The notes beneath the pieces are model-generated. The model was given only the letters and a program-made list of their open reading frames with translations. It was not told where the DNA came from and ran no database searches. The position numbers were made by a program, and so were the translations under genes. From Kaistella palustris DSM 21579 (GTDB lineage Bacteria; Bacteroidota; Bacteroidia; Flavobacteriales; Weeksellaceae), in the NCBI RefSeq assembly GCF_000422265.1, contig NZ_AULL01000019.1, positions 1 to 64,000 on the forward strand: a stretch of 64,000 nucleotides of DNA, given 5' to 3'. Shown here one piece after another: positions 8,585 to 17,385 of this stretch (position 1 is the first letter of the stretch; every line of letters begins with the position of its first letter).

Positions 8585-11146
8585 TTAAAAAGGATAACCG
8601 AACGCGAAATTCAGCACAGGTTTCCAGGTATTACCCAGGACAAACCGCTCGCCAACCGGTTTGTTGGGATCGTATACTTTGTACGCGGCATCCAGCCGGA
8701 GCGTGATATAGGCCACATTAATTCTTACACCCAGTCCGGTTCCTACGCCCATTTGGGAGATGAATTTGTTGAATTTAAATTCATCGCCAAAACCATTGTC
8801 CTTCAAGCTCCAGATATTTCCTGCATCTACAAACGCAGCGCCTTCAAACATTTTGGTGAAAGGCATTCTGTACTCAATATTGGTGGTAAGCTTCACATTA
8901 TCCATAATATAAGAGCGCACTTTCTCATCGAGTTGGGAATCTGCAGGTCCCAGACCGCCAAATACACGCCACGCGCGAATGTCGTTGGAACCGCCATTAA
9001 AATACGACCTTACAAAAGGCATGGTACTGGAGTTTCCGTAAGGAATTCCGATCCCAATGAACTGGCGCAGCGCCAGGGTGTTTTTGCCGCTTGCGAAGGT
9101 GAAATACTTTCGTACATCAAAATCAAATTTTACGAACTGCGAATAGGGAATGTTGAATATTTTTTTTGTTTCTCCCGATACCACGCCATCTGCCTGCGGA
9201 CTTGCATTAAAAATACTGAAAACATTTCCGGCAGTTTCAACCTTTGCGTTGACGTAAATCGGATTGATACGGTCTTTTTTTCCAATTTCGTTGTAGATGA
9301 AATTATAAATGAAAGAAGAGATAAGTACGTCCTGGGTTTGCCTGTCTTTATTAATTAAAGTCTGACGGAAGGTGTTAAAAAGTGACAGCTGATCGGCACT
9401 CAGGGTACCCTGAAAACCAGGATCGTTGACAATTACGCCGGAAAGATAATCGGAACTGAGTTCATTATTAATGAAATCCTGATACAGATCCGGTGAATAA
9501 AGCTGAAAAATCTGATCCCGGACTAAACCATCGGCGGGAAAAAAATCGTAATAGCGGTCTTTGTTCCGTGTAAAACTTAACTGCGTATTGAACAGCGAAA
9601 GCCGGTGCGTAACAATATCGTTCACGTTGGCAAAATAATTTAAACTGGCATTAAAACCTATTCTGCCCAGACCTATATTGTCCTGCGCAGAGGCACCCAA
9701 AATGATGGAAGAATTTGGCGAAAATCTTTTAGGGATGAGTTTCCACGTTTTAAAAGGCATAAAAAGTCTGGGGAAATTCAACGTGGCCTGTGTCGAAATT
9801 TCGTAGGCTAAATTTCGCTTTTCGGTATCCTTGGTGCTTACGACTGAACCGAAAATGCCGGAAACGCTGGTCGTTAAGTTTTCTGCACCGCCAAAAACAT
9901 TTCTTGTGGTAAGATCTACCGAAGGTGAAACTCCAAAATTAAGGATCTCGGAATAGTTAATGTCTGCTGCGACTTTGAAATCGTATTTTGCCAGCGGTGC
10001 AAGATAATAACTGACATCTAAAATACTGTCATTGGCTTTGCGGGTTTCCTCTTCATATTTAATGATGCTGAAATTATTCATCGCTGCAATATTCCGTTTG
10101 GTAAGGTCCAGATTTCTCTGGTTGTAAAGTTCGCCTTTCTTCAGAATGATGGGCCGCCAAAGTGCCATTGTTTTATACTGATTGTCGAGTTTGTAAAAGT
10201 TGATGCCTAGAAGAGAATCTTTCACAGTGTCGACGCTATCTGCAAGCTTGCCGAGATAGTGCACTTTAATATCACCAATGGTCGTGAGTCTGTAAGGCGA
10301 ATCCACGGAATCTTTATGGATATCCATCGTAAGCGGCACGAGTTTTCGGCTTTGCAGGGTGTCTGCAGTAAAGTAAATTTCTTCGTTTGAACTGTTGAAT
10401 TTGTAATAGCCGCGGTCTTTCATCAGGTCGCTTATGCGTTTCACCTCCTTTTCCAGCACGCTCTGATCCAGGACGGTTGTGCCTTTTACCAGGCTTTTGC
10501 TCAGATCTTCTTCATAAATCGATTTGATCGCGGGATCTGGAATATTGTAGTAATAATCACTGATCTTTGTAGGATCTTTATGTGTAATTAGGTAATTTGC
10601 CTGGGCCTTTTTAGCAGCGGAATCCAGATCGTGACTGAATTTTACACTGGTGTCCCAATAACCGCGATAGACCAGATATTTGCGGATAGACTCGGCACTC
10701 GTTTCTGTTTTACCTTCTTCCAGAATAACCGGCGCCTGTCCCAGATTGTGCAGGAAACGCTGGAAAAATAAACTTTTTCCGACATATTCGGGATGTTCAT
10801 ATTTAATGAAAAGTGAATCTCTGAGTTTCTGATCCCTCATTTCCGAAGGATACGTCATATATTCATTTAGAATAGAATCGTATTTGATGTCGGTCGCATT
10901 GTAAAACCAGAGTGCTACAGGAAAAATAAAAAGCTGTTTTCTGTTGGGTTTTTGACTTACGTAGTCGGGAACTGCATCCTCGTGAACTTTCCCGTCTTCG
11001 TATCTGAAATTATTTTTAGTAAGCAAATACTCTCCGTCCGGAACTTTCTTTGTGGTGCTGCAGGCGTACAGAAAAAGTACGGTAATTGCAGATGCAACAA
11101 ATAAGTAATACTTTTGAAAATATTTTGATAAATGCTTACAGCTCAT
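8585..11146 (-). CDS. tamL: Translocation and assembly module lipoprotein, BamA/TamA superfamily
   Basis: 853-residue outer-membrane protein of the Omp85 superfamily, predicted to help insert or export outer-membrane proteins. The N-terminus is a lipoprotein signal with lipobox LYAC (Cys29), which fits the Bacteroidota TamL variant and not classical BamA. POTRA-like regions fill the first half (for example MKDRGYYKFN and TKRNIAAMNNFSIIKYEEE) and the last 350-400 residues form the surface-antigen barrel, ending LNFAFGYPF with the terminal Phe typical of barrels. The start codon lies inside the first codons of the divergent methyltransferase gene: the two coding regions overlap head to head by 15 bases. 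The tamB partner is not in the window. Confidence 0.87.
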   Translation of the reverse strand: MSCKHLSKYFQKYYLFVASAITVLFLYACSTTKKVPDGEYLLTKNNFRYEDGKVHEDAVPDYVSQKPNRKQLFIFPVALWFYNATDIKYDSILNEYMTYPSEMRDQKLRDSLFIKYEHPEYVGKSLFFQRFLHNLGQAPVILEEGKTETSAESIRKYLVYRGYWDTSVKFSHDLDSAAKKAQANYLITHKDPTKISDYYYNIPDPAIKSIYEEDLSKSLVKGTTVLDQSVLEKEVKRISDLMKDRGYYKFNSSNEEIYFTADTLQSRKLVPLTMDIHKDSVDSPYRLTTIGDIKVHYLGKLADSVDTVKDSLLGINFYKLDNQYKTMALWRPIILKKGELYNQRNLDLTKRNIAAMNNFSIIKYEEETRKANDSILDVSYYLAPLAKYDFKVAADINYSEILNFGVSPSVDLTTRNVFGGAENLTTSVSGIFGSVVSTKDTEKRNLAYEISTQATLNFPRLFMPFKTWKLIPKRFSPNSSIILGASAQDNIGLGRIGFNASLNYFANVNDIVTHRLSLFNTQLSFTRNKDRYYDFFPADGLVRDQIFQLYSPDLYQDFINNELSSDYLSGVIVNDPGFQGTLSADQLSLFNTFRQTLINKDRQTQDVLISSFIYNFIYNEIGKKDRINPIYVNAKVETAGNVFSIFNASPQADGVVSGETKKIFNIPYSQFVKFDFDVRKYFTFASGKNTLALRQFIGIGIPYGNSSTMPFVRSYFNGGSNDIRAWRVFGGLGPADSQLDEKVRSYIMDNVKLTTNIEYRMPFTKMFEGAAFVDAGNIWSLKDNGFGDEFKFNKFISQMGVGTGLGVRINVAYITLRLDAAYKVYDPNKPVGERFVLGNTWKPVLNFAFGYPF
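11086..11116 (+). promoter_or_regulatory. Promoter of the SpoU/TrmH methyltransferase, inside tamL
   Basis: TTG at 11086-11088 and TACTTTTG at 11109-11116 are separated by 20 bases, the standard Bacteroidota -33/-7 arrangement. The predicted start of transcription falls about 9 bases before the ATG at 11132, within the tamL coding region. Confidence 0.65.
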
Positions 11147-11860
11147 AAAATAAAAATTTTACAGTCCCTGGACCAGAAGAAGTTCAGACAAAAATACAAT
11201 TTGTTTTTGGTTGAAGGTAACAAAACCATCGCAGAAATACCATCTACAAAGTATAAAATCACCGATCTTTACTCTGTAAATCCATCGTCATTACCTATAA
11301 AAAATCATGTAATTACTGCAATAACGCCGCAGGAATTAAAGAAAATAAGTTTTTTGAAACATCCAAAGGATTCCGTGGCAGTTTGTGAATTACGGCGGGA
11401 AGAAACTGTAGGAGATGTCCCGATCCAGTTGATTTTAGATGGTGTACAGGATCCCGGCAATCTGGGGACGATCATCCGTTTGGCAGATTGGTTTGGGATT
11501 CCGCAAATCATCTGCAGTTTAGATACTGTGGATATTTTTAATCCAAAAGTGATCCAGGCAAGTATGGGTTCTTTTTTACGGGTTAATGTTTTCTATCAGG
11601 ATATAGAATCTTATTTAAAGGAAAATACCTCTCCTGTACTTGGAACCGATATGGAAGGCGAAAACCTTTACCAATTTAACTTTCCCGAAAAATTCAGCCT
11701 GGTTTTAGGTAATGAAGGAAATGGCATTCGCCCCGAAATTGAAAGATTGTTAACCGACAGAATTACAATTCCCAGGTTTGGCGAATCTCGTGCAACCGAA
11801 AGTCTGAATGTTTCTATGGCCGCCGGCATTATCCTGGGACAGATCTTTGGCAGGAATTAA
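11132..11860 (+). CDS. SpoU/TrmH family RNA 2'-O-methyltransferase
   Basis: 242-residue SPOUT-class enzyme that transfers a methyl group from S-adenosylmethionine to a ribose in rRNA or tRNA. An N-terminal substrate-binding segment (KIKILQSLDQKKFRQKYNLFLVEG) is followed by the three family motifs: LDGVQDPGNLGTIIRLADW, LGNEGNGIRPEI and IPRFGESRATESLNVSMAAG, which build the trefoil-knot cofactor site. Start is the ATG at 11132, supported by the promoter just upstream and by the fit to the family N-terminus. It overlaps the divergent tamL by 15 bases. The target nucleotide is not predictable here. Confidence 0.88.
   Translation: MLTAHKIKILQSLDQKKFRQKYNLFLVEGNKTIAEIPSTKYKITDLYSVNPSSLPIKNHVITAITPQELKKISFLKHPKDSVAVCELRREETVGDVPIQLILDGVQDPGNLGTIIRLADWFGIPQIICSLDTVDIFNPKVIQASMGSFLRVNVFYQDIESYLKENTSPVLGTDMEGENLYQFNFPEKFSLVLGNEGNGIRPEIERLLTDRITIPRFGESRATESLNVSMAAGIILGQIFGRN
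11189..11196 (-). promoter_or_regulatory. Probable -7 box of tamL, inside the methyltransferase gene
   Basis: The minus strand reads TATTTTTG (plus CAAAAATA), 42 bases before the tamL ATG; a TTG-type -33 candidate lies at 11221-11223, spacing 24, slightly long. The box lies within the opposing coding sequence. Confidence 0.4.
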
Positions 11861-11864
11861 AAAA

Positions 11865-11888
11865 ACCGTCCCAAAAAAATGACACGGT
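11865..11888. terminator. Terminator hairpin between convergent methyltransferase and the 11899 gene
   Basis: ACCGT and ACGGT form a short stem in the 38-base gap between convergent genes. The minus strand ends in seven T residues, so it best serves the 12.4-11.9 kb minus-strand gene; an A/T-rich loop weakens it. Confidence 0.45.
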
Positions 11889-11898
11889 GTAATTCTGT

Positions 11899-12396
11899 TT
11901 AAATAAGCTGTTCCATACTCGATGTGGTGCGGTTTCGCTGCCACTTTTCCAGTTTTTTGCGAATGAAGCGTAACGCCATGGGAGCAAGATAAATGAGCGC
12001 TAAACCTATGGCTTTCTTCTTATAGCTTGTATTGTTTAGATTTTTCCGGGCATAATTTCCCACGAAAGTTACTGCACCGATCTTCAGCGTATTTTCAAGC
12101 ACATTAAGTCCTGAATCGCTTTTTGCAAAGCCGAATATTGCATTTTTTTTTAATACCGAATCCTTCACAGTATTCGAAATTTCCTGCACGATCTCCGGCG
12201 TTTTCAGAAAAGTTTTGGTGTCGCCGTCTGGTTTTAGTTCTTCGCCCAAAAAGCGGTCCGTAAAACCGTGAGTAAGCGCACTCAGCGTTTCCTTGGTATT
12301 ATCGAAGGTTAACAAATCCTCCATCTCCGAAATTTCTTTTTTTAAGAATGCCTTTTTTGTGCGGAGTTCATCCAGGCTCTTGTATTTACTTGCCAT
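11899..12396 (-). CDS. Conserved-looking hypothetical protein in YtxH/holin-like cassette
   Basis: 165 residues, function not recognised. The N-terminal half looks alpha-helical and charged (RTKKAFLKKEISEMEDLL), and the C-terminal third has a hydrophobic stretch (AIGLALIYLAPMALRFI) flanked by lysines and arginines that could be a single membrane anchor. It starts 2 bases after the holin-like gene and is surely cotranscribed with it. The neighbours (YtxH-type and Phage_holin_3_6-type small membrane proteins) are a combination commonly seen in Bacteroidota and often linked to envelope or osmotic stress; that role is inference. Confidence 0.7.
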   Translation of the reverse strand: MASKYKSLDELRTKKAFLKKEISEMEDLLTFDNTKETLSALTHGFTDRFLGEELKPDGDTKTFLKTPEIVQEISNTVKDSVLKKNAIFGFAKSDSGLNVLENTLKIGAVTFVGNYARKNLNNTSYKKKAIGLALIYLAPMALRFIRKKLEKWQRNRTTSSMEQLI

Positions 12397-12398
12397 GA

Positions 12399-12707
12399 TT
12401 AATCGTCTAGGGATTCAAGAATTTTAGTGGCCATCATATTTTTAATCTTTTTTCTCAAAGCGAATGTGAGTGCAATCATCAGCAGACAGAAACCCGCAAC
12501 AATCAATACACCCCACCCGTAATTACCGATATAACTGCCGATTAGAAGCCCGATTCCTACTAAAAATAAAATCAGGAAAAAAACGGCGAAAAATAGTGCG
12601 AGGACAAGATAAGTGAGTGTGCCCGCCAGTGAAACCGATTTTTCTGTGGCTTCGAGTTTCAGAAGGTCTACTCGTTTGTATGCGTATTCTTTAATGAGAT
12701 CCAACAT
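12399..12707 (-). CDS. Phage_holin_3_6 (DUF1469)-type small membrane protein
   Basis: 102 residues. A short amphipathic N-terminus (MLDLIKEYAYKRVDLLKLEA) precedes two long hydrophobic helices separated by GSYIGNYG, with a basic tail. This is the layout of the Phage_holin_3_6/DUF1469 family, which despite its name is mostly chromosomal and not lytic. No phage genes are nearby, so a holin role is unlikely. It lies 76 bases downstream of the ytxH-type gene, beyond a strong hairpin, and 2 bases upstream of the 165-residue gene. Confidence 0.78.
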   Translation of the reverse strand: MLDLIKEYAYKRVDLLKLEATEKSVSLAGTLTYLVLALFFAVFFLILFLVGIGLLIGSYIGNYGWGVLIVAGFCLLMIALTFALRKKIKNMMATKILESLDD

Positions 12708-12733
12708 GGCCTAAATTTTTTTGAAGTTACAAA

Positions 12734-12757
12734 AAAAGGAACTCTAGAGTTCCTTTT
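12734..12757 (-). terminator. Perfect 24-bp palindromic terminator after the ytxH-type gene
   Basis: AAAAGGAACTCT and AGAGTTCCTTTT form a perfect 12-base palindrome; on the minus strand it is followed by a run of T. It sits between the ytxH-type gene and the holin-like gene, with no clear TAnnTTTG promoter after it, so it may attenuate and not fully end the transcript. Confidence 0.75.
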
Positions 12758-12783
12758 ATTTTAGAATAAAATGGTCAGTCCGG

Positions 12784-13167
12784 TTACGACTGCATTCCAT
12801 CCAATTCATTTTCTACATCCTGTACAACTTCAGTTGTTTTGGCTACTGCCTGATCTTTATATTTATCGTAACCTTCTTTTACAGAAGATGCCACTTTGTC
12901 AGCAGTATCTTTAACCTGTGCAGAAATGTTGGAATACTGATCTTTAACTTTACCTGCAACGTCCTGATACTGCTCTTTTGCTTTTTCAGAAACGCGTCCG
13001 TACTGATCTACAGCCTGACCTTTCAGATCTGTAGCTTTGTCTTTGATCTTTCTTCTGGTTTCTTTTCCTTCTTCCGGAGCGTAAAGCATTCCCAGAACTA
13101 CACCTGCTGCCGCACCGGCAAGCAAACCTGCCAAGACTGCACCGGCATTATTTCCTTTTTTAGACAT
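12784..13167 (-). CDS. YtxH domain-containing protein
   Basis: 127 residues. A glycine/alanine-rich transmembrane helix (AGLLAGAAAGVVLGMLYAP, residues about 13-31) runs into PEEGKETRRKIKDKA, the signature of the YtxH family. The remainder is a repetitive amphipathic helix of 11-residue-like units (KDQYSNISAQVKDTADKV, VKEGYDKYKDQAV) resembling LEA/apolipoprotein-type stress proteins. Such proteins are small, abundant and linked to general stress in other bacteria. It heads the cassette that continues with the holin-like and hypothetical genes. Confidence 0.85.
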   Translation of the reverse strand: MSKKGNNAGAVLAGLLAGAAAGVVLGMLYAPEEGKETRRKIKDKATDLKGQAVDQYGRVSEKAKEQYQDVAGKVKDQYSNISAQVKDTADKVASSVKEGYDKYKDQAVAKTTEVVQDVENELDGMQS

Positions 13168-13266
13168 TTTGTAAATTTTAATAGTTAATATAATGTTTGA
13201 TGATTGTCATCTACCCTAAAGTTACAATTAATATACCAAATTTCCGAAAGATTTTCTTAAACTATG

Positions 13267-13941
13267 TTAAATGTCTTTTATATAGGATAACATAAGTTGA
13301 ATTGTTTCCTCCTTTGTCAAAAATGTGTTGTCGATCACAATCGCATCACCAGCTTTTTTAAGCGGTGCCACCTCGCGCTCACTGTCGATCCGGTCGCGTG
13401 TCTGCAGGTTTTCCGCTACATCATCGAACGAAACAGTGTACCCGAGACTTTCAAGCTCCTTGAAACGGCGGTTTGTACGTTCTTCAATGCTTGCTGTCAG
13501 AAAAAACTTATAATCCGCGTCTGGAAAAACAACAGTGCCGATATCCCGGCCATCCAGAATTACGCCGCCGTTTTGGGCCATATTTCTTTGCGTATCGAGC
13601 AGGAAATCGCGCACTTCCTTTTGCGCAGCAATTAAACTTACACTGGCGGAAACTTCAGCAGCGCGAATTTCGGTACAGATATTTTTTCCATTAAGAAAAA
13701 GTTCAAGACAACCGTTGATGTTGCGAAAATCAAGATGTATTTCATTAAAATGCGATAAGAGACTTTTCAGGTTAATTTGCCCGTGATCGTTCATGCAGCA
13801 CGAGAGCGCATAATAGGTTACGCCTCTGTACAGCGCGCCCGTATCCATATGCACAAGCCCCAGCTTTTCGGCAATTATTTTTGAGATGGAACTTTTTCCG
13901 GTGGAGGAGAAGCCGTCGACAGCAATTACAGGTTTTCTCAT
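13267..13941 (-). CDS. cmk: Cytidylate kinase ((d)CMP kinase)
   Basis: 224-residue nucleoside monophosphate kinase that phosphorylates CMP and dCMP with ATP. The P-loop GFSSTGKSS occupies residues 10-18; the CMP-binding region includes MDTGALYRGVTYYA, and the conserved DGRDIGTVVFPDA and lid-region RFKELESLGY segments follow. Length fits the short Cmk form. The gene lies 89 bases downstream of porQ on the same strand, a linkage seen repeatedly in Bacteroidota, so cotranscription is plausible although a weak -7-like GAAATTTG precedes the ATG. Confidence 0.92.
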   Translation of the reverse strand: MRKPVIAVDGFSSTGKSSISKIIAEKLGLVHMDTGALYRGVTYYALSCCMNDHGQINLKSLLSHFNEIHLDFRNINGCLELFLNGKNICTEIRAAEVSASVSLIAAQKEVRDFLLDTQRNMAQNGGVILDGRDIGTVVFPDADYKFFLTASIEERTNRRFKELESLGYTVSFDDVAENLQTRDRIDSEREVAPLKKAGDAIVIDNTFLTKEETIQLMLSYIKDI

Positions 13942-14030
13942 ATTACAAATTTCCTGATTTTTTTCCGATTTAAAAAATTAAAAGAAAATCCGTGGCCGGC
14001 GATGGGAGATTTGTAAAAAAAGGTAAGCGC

Positions 14031-15029
14031 TCAGCGTCGGTTACCCGAAACTTCGATGAGATCGAGTGTTAAACCAAACATGTTGACGTTGGAAGCATTA
14101 TGGTAGCGAACATGTGCATAATCAAACCTGAAGGATGAGATCTTAATTCCAAAACCGGCCGAAAGTCCGGCGAAACTGCGCTGACCAAGTACCGCAAGTT
14201 CGTTGCCGCGTTTTACATTATAGCCAAACCGGATGTTGAAAGCCTGCTCGGGGAAAAGCTCGGCACCGAAAGATAAATGGTCGGCAACTTTCCTGGTCCA
14301 GTGGATTTCCTGTTCGTTGTTATTAAAGTCCTGCGAAATATTCATTTTTTGCAGATCATGAGCGGTAATGGTAAAAGCCACCGGAAATTCATCCATGATT
14401 TTTGTATAGCCCAAATCTACCCGGAAAGCTACATTTTCGCGCACACCGTTGAAAGGTTTGAACTGATAACCGAAATTACGGAATACCAATGCCAGCGTTT
14501 CCTTACTCTGTTCATTATGATACGTAACTCCGGCACTGCCAACCACTGCCATCGACGTATAATTATCGATCTTTGAAGTGACAAAATTAGCGCTGCCGGC
14601 AATCGTCCAGTCCTCATCAAACTGATAAGCGTAACCGGCGCCAATAGAAGCATCCATCGCACCAAAGTCACCGCTGATATTTGCGCTTTCGTCGGTACGC
14701 GGCATTTTGCCGTAGTCCATATAGCGTGCATTAAAGGAAATGAGATGTGCCTCACCGAGATCTTTTACAAAACTCACGGTTCCGTAGTTGGAATCGGCGA
14801 GATAAGAGGAATAGTTCAGGGAGATCATTTGATCCTGGTCCAGATTCATCAGTCCGGGATTTACCCCTGCAAAACTTACATCATAATCGCGGACCGAAAC
14901 AGCATCGCCGCCCAATGCAGCCTGTCTCGCCGAGAAAGGAATATTGAGAAAAGGGTAGACGTTGGTACCTTCCTGGCTGTACAAAAGGGTTGACAAAAGC
15001 AGGAATGGCGCGAGGCTTAGTTTTTTCAA
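14031..15029 (-). CDS. porQ: Type IX secretion system protein PorQ
   Basis: 332-residue predicted outer-membrane beta-barrel of the type IX secretion system, which exports adhesins and gliding proteins in Bacteroidota. The start is a TTG at 15029: no in-frame ATG is available, it gives the signal peptide [20 protein letters not shown], and a full -7 promoter box lies 17 bases upstream. Diagnostic segments are [20 protein letters not shown] near the N-terminus, [10 protein letters not shown] and repeated aromatic-ended strands. The adjacent cmk supports the call. PorQ is a member of the PorV/PorP-like barrel group, so the exact subfamily rests on both motif and linkage. Confidence 0.87.
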   Translation of the reverse strand: MKKLSLAPFLLLSTLLYSQEGTNVYPFLNIPFSARQAALGGDAVSVRDYDVSFAGVNPGLMNLDQDQMISLNYSSYLADSNYGTVSFVKDLGEAHLISFNARYMDYGKMPRTDESANISGDFGAMDASIGAGYAYQFDEDWTIAGSANFVTSKIDNYTSMAVVGSAGVTYHNEQSKETLALVFRNFGYQFKPFNGVRENVAFRVDLGYTKIMDEFPVAFTITAHDLQKMNISQDFNNNEQEIHWTRKVADHLSFGAELFPEQAFNIRFGYNVKRGNELAVLGQRSFAGLSAGFGIKISSFRFDYAHVRYHNASNVNMFGLTLDLIEVSGNRR

Positions 15030-15046
15030 ATTATGATCTGTGTTTG

Positions 15047-15054
15047 CAAAAATA
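15047..15054 (-). promoter_or_regulatory. -7 box of porQ
   Basis: The minus strand reads TATTTTTG, 17 bases before the TTG start of porQ. It supports TTG as the true start because the 5' leader would then be only about 10 bases and no upstream ATG exists. Confidence 0.5.
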
Positions 15055-15128
15055 ATTTTTTTAAAATTATTGCTGAAAAAATTTTCTCTGTAAATATAAA
15101 TCTATTAACGAAATTATTTGCGTTTCCT

Positions 15129-15136
15129 TATATTTG
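15129..15136 (+). promoter_or_regulatory. -7 box of pyrH-frr
   Basis: TATATTTG is a full match to TAnnTTTG and lies 31 bases before the pyrH ATG at 15168. It falls inside the longer open frame starting at 15033, which is why that extension is not accepted as coding. Confidence 0.55.
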
Positions 15137-15167
15137 CACTGCAAAAAAAGGCAATAAAAAATTAAAA

Positions 15168-15875
15168 ATGAAATACAACAGAATTCTTCTAAAACTTAGC
15201 GGCGAGGCCCTCATGGGAAAGCGTTCCTACGGTATCGACAATGACAGGCTCAAAGAGTATGCGGCAGAAATTAAGAAAGCCGTAGAAATTGGTTGCCAGG
15301 TTGCTATCGTCATTGGCGGAGGGAATATCTTCCGCGGTGTAGCCGGCGCTGCGAAAGGAATGGACAGAGTTCAGGGTGATTATATGGGAATGCTGGCAAC
15401 AGTGATCAATGGTATGGCGCTTCAGGGCGCGCTGGAAGATGCCGGCGTACACACCAGACTGCAGTCAGCAATTGAAATGGATAAAGTGGCAGAACCCTTT
15501 ATTAAAAGAAAAGCGACACGCCACCTGGAAAAAGGAAGGGTTGTAATTTTTGGTGCAGGAACCGGAAATCCTTATTTCACGACCGATACCGCAGCAACAC
15601 TGCGCGCAGTAGAGATCGGCGCAGATGTGATTCTAAAGGGAACCCGTGTAGATGGAATTTACGACAGCGATCCTGAAGTGAATTCAAACGCTGTAAAATA
15701 TAATTCATTAACTTTCGCCGAGGTTTTCGAAAAAGGACTGAAAGTGATGGACATGACCGCATTTACCCTCAGCCATGAAAACAATTTGCCGATCATCGTT
15801 TTCGATATGAACCGCGAGAACAACCTCCTGAAAATTGTAGAAGGCGAAAATATCGGAACGCTTGTGAATCTGTAA
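15168..15875 (+). CDS. pyrH: UMP kinase
   Basis: 235-residue hexameric amino-acid-kinase-fold enzyme converting UMP to UDP. The start is the ATG at 15168, giving [17 protein letters not shown], the canonical PyrH N-terminus; the frame is open 45 codons further upstream but that stretch holds the promoter. Other conserved blocks are [41 protein letters not shown] and a C-terminal IVFDMN. It is followed by frr after 54 bases, the usual bacterial gene pair. Confidence 0.94.
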   Translation: MKYNRILLKLSGEALMGKRSYGIDNDRLKEYAAEIKKAVEIGCQVAIVIGGGNIFRGVAGAAKGMDRVQGDYMGMLATVINGMALQGALEDAGVHTRLQSAIEMDKVAEPFIKRKATRHLEKGRVVIFGAGTGNPYFTTDTAATLRAVEIGADVILKGTRVDGIYDSDPEVNSNAVKYNSLTFAEVFEKGLKVMDMTAFTLSHENNLPIIVFDMNRENNLLKIVEGENIGTLVNL

Positions 15876-15929
15876 CACAAGACTGTGCAACGAAGAATTA
15901 AAAGTGAGCATTAAAACTTTAAAGTAAAT

Positions 15930-16484
15930 ATGGAAGAATTATCATTTGTAGTCGATATGGTGAAGCAGGAAATGGATGCCGCGCTTAAGCACCTGGATCA
16001 TGCTTTTCAGAAAATCCGTGCGGGCCGTGCTTCTACCGCCATGGTTCAGGATGTAATGGTTGAATACTACGGCGCGCCAACTCCGCTAAACCAGGTGGCC
16101 AACGTAATGGTGCCCGATGCCATGACCATTTCTATACAGCCCTGGGACAAAACAGCGATCGGACCTATTGAAAAAGCGATCATCAACTCCAATCTTGGTT
16201 TTGCACCGATGAATAACGGTGAAAATATTATTCTTAATGTGCCGCCCTTAACGGAAGAAAGACGCCGCGAACTGGCAAAAAGCGCAAAAGCTGAGGCCGA
16301 AGCATCGAAAATTACGGTTCGTAACGCGCGCCAGGACGGTATGAAAGAACTCCGCAAATTAGAAGGCGTTTCTGAAGACCTTATTAAAGATGAAGAAGCG
16401 AAAATTCAGGTTCTTACAGATAAGTATATCAAACTTTGCGACGAAAACCTGAAAGTGAAGGAAGCCGAAATTATGAAAGTGTAA
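15930..16484 (+). CDS. frr: Ribosome recycling factor
   Basis: 184 residues, the normal length for RRF, which splits post-termination ribosomes together with EF-G. The all-helical domain carries the conserved IRAGRAST (residues 29-36) and, near the C-terminus, RRELAKSAKAEAEASKITVRN regions; VEYYGAPTPLNQVANV marks the beta domain. It ends the pyrH-frr unit and is followed by a strong terminator. Confidence 0.95.
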   Translation: MEELSFVVDMVKQEMDAALKHLDHAFQKIRAGRASTAMVQDVMVEYYGAPTPLNQVANVMVPDAMTISIQPWDKTAIGPIEKAIINSNLGFAPMNNGENIILNVPPLTEERRRELAKSAKAEAEASKITVRNARQDGMKELRKLEGVSEDLIKDEEAKIQVLTDKYIKLCDENLKVKEAEIMKV

Positions 16485-16512
16485 TTTTCGCAAATTTCTA
16501 TAGAAAATAAGG

Positions 16513-16545
16513 AAACCGTTTCAATTTTATTGAGACGGTTTTTTT
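16513..16545 (+). terminator. Intrinsic terminator after frr
   Basis: AAACCGTTTCAA pairs with TTGAGACGGTTT (one T-G wobble) around a TTTTA loop and runs into a T-tract. A clear rho-independent terminator for pyrH-frr. Confidence 0.85.
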
Positions 16546-16642
16546 CAACATTAAAGAAGATTTAAAATGTGTTTAAACGTTGAAATAACTTTGACTTTTA
16601 TTAAAAATAGAATTTTATTGTCAAATATGTTCAAGCAGCAGT

Positions 16643-17293
16643 TTATTTTTTCTCAGCAAAACTGAAAATGTTTCCCAGTTTAATTTTGGAGTAGCCGTTG
16701 GATTTTATTTTTGAGGAATTGATCATTGCCTGGGCCAAAACACCCGTAGGCAAGGGTTTCTGATTCGTGAGCACGCCTAATTTGTTGGCAAACTTGATGA
16801 TCTTTCCGCCCAGAACTTCTCCGGTTCTTTCAGAATCTGGTCTTTCGAGCATTCCGGGCTGGAAAATGGTGATCTTGTCAAAGTGCAGATTTTTTACACT
16901 TTCCTCAAGTTCACCTTTCATTCGCGAGTAGAAAGTTTTTGATTTTGGACTTGCTCCGTACGCCGACACCAGAATATAATCTTCCACACCGTTTTCTTTT
17001 GCAGCTTTGGCAAATTCATACTGATATCCGTAATCGACCTTATACTGCGCTTCTTTACTTCCGGCGTTTTTTAGCGTGGTGCCGAGACATGAAAACGCTA
17101 CATCGCCTTTTACGAGATCATTCCATTTATCCGGATTGTCGAAGTCTACAATATGTGTCCGGAGTTTTGCATGTTTGGTTTGTAATGCTTTTCTGACAAA
17201 TACATGAACCTCGGTGTAAGCCGGATCTTCCAGTAATTTAGATACCAACTCCTTTCCGGTAGCGCCGGTTGCGCCGATCACAAGTGCCTTCAT
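16643..17293 (-). CDS. NAD(P)-binding Rossmann-fold protein (atypical SDR, HTATIP2-like)
   Basis: 216 residues beginning MKALVIGATGATGKELV, a glycine-rich dinucleotide loop (GATGATG, residues 7-13) of the atypical/extended SDR class. FSCLGTTLKNAGS and ILVSAYGASPKSKTFYSRMKGE (read as SAYGA, then YSRMKGE) give the likely active-site serine and YxxxK. It resembles the NAD(P)H-binding oxidoreductases similar to human HTATIP2. Substrate unknown. It is transcribed away from the MmcQ-type gene at 17386, with a 92-base shared promoter region. Confidence 0.8.
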   Translation of the reverse strand: MKALVIGATGATGKELVSKLLEDPAYTEVHVFVRKALQTKHAKLRTHIVDFDNPDKWNDLVKGDVAFSCLGTTLKNAGSKEAQYKVDYGYQYEFAKAAKENGVEDYILVSAYGASPKSKTFYSRMKGELEESVKNLHFDKITIFQPGMLERPDSERTGEVLGGKIIKFANKLGVLTNQKPLPTGVLAQAMINSSKIKSNGYSKIKLGNIFSFAEKK

Positions 17294-17335
17294 GTTTTTT
17301 TTCTTTATTAATGAAAATCTGCAGGTTAAAAGTAC

Positions 17336-17343
17336 TATTTTTG
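17336..17343 (+). promoter_or_regulatory. -7 box of the MmcQ/YjbR gene
   Basis: TATTTTTG matches TAnnTTTG and lies 42 bases before the ATG at 17386. The longer reading frame from 17269 would include this box, so the shorter start is chosen. Confidence 0.45.
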
Positions 17344-17385
17344 ACTGACTTCACCTCACCGACACGGGCACTGATTTTTTATAAA

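Noticed and set aside
12399-12707. Phage lysis gene
   Set aside because: The holin-like name is a family label; no endolysin or phage structural genes are nearby.
15033-15167. 45-codon N-terminal extension of pyrH
   Set aside because: It contains the -7 box TATATTTG, and [12 protein letters not shown] is the known PyrH start.
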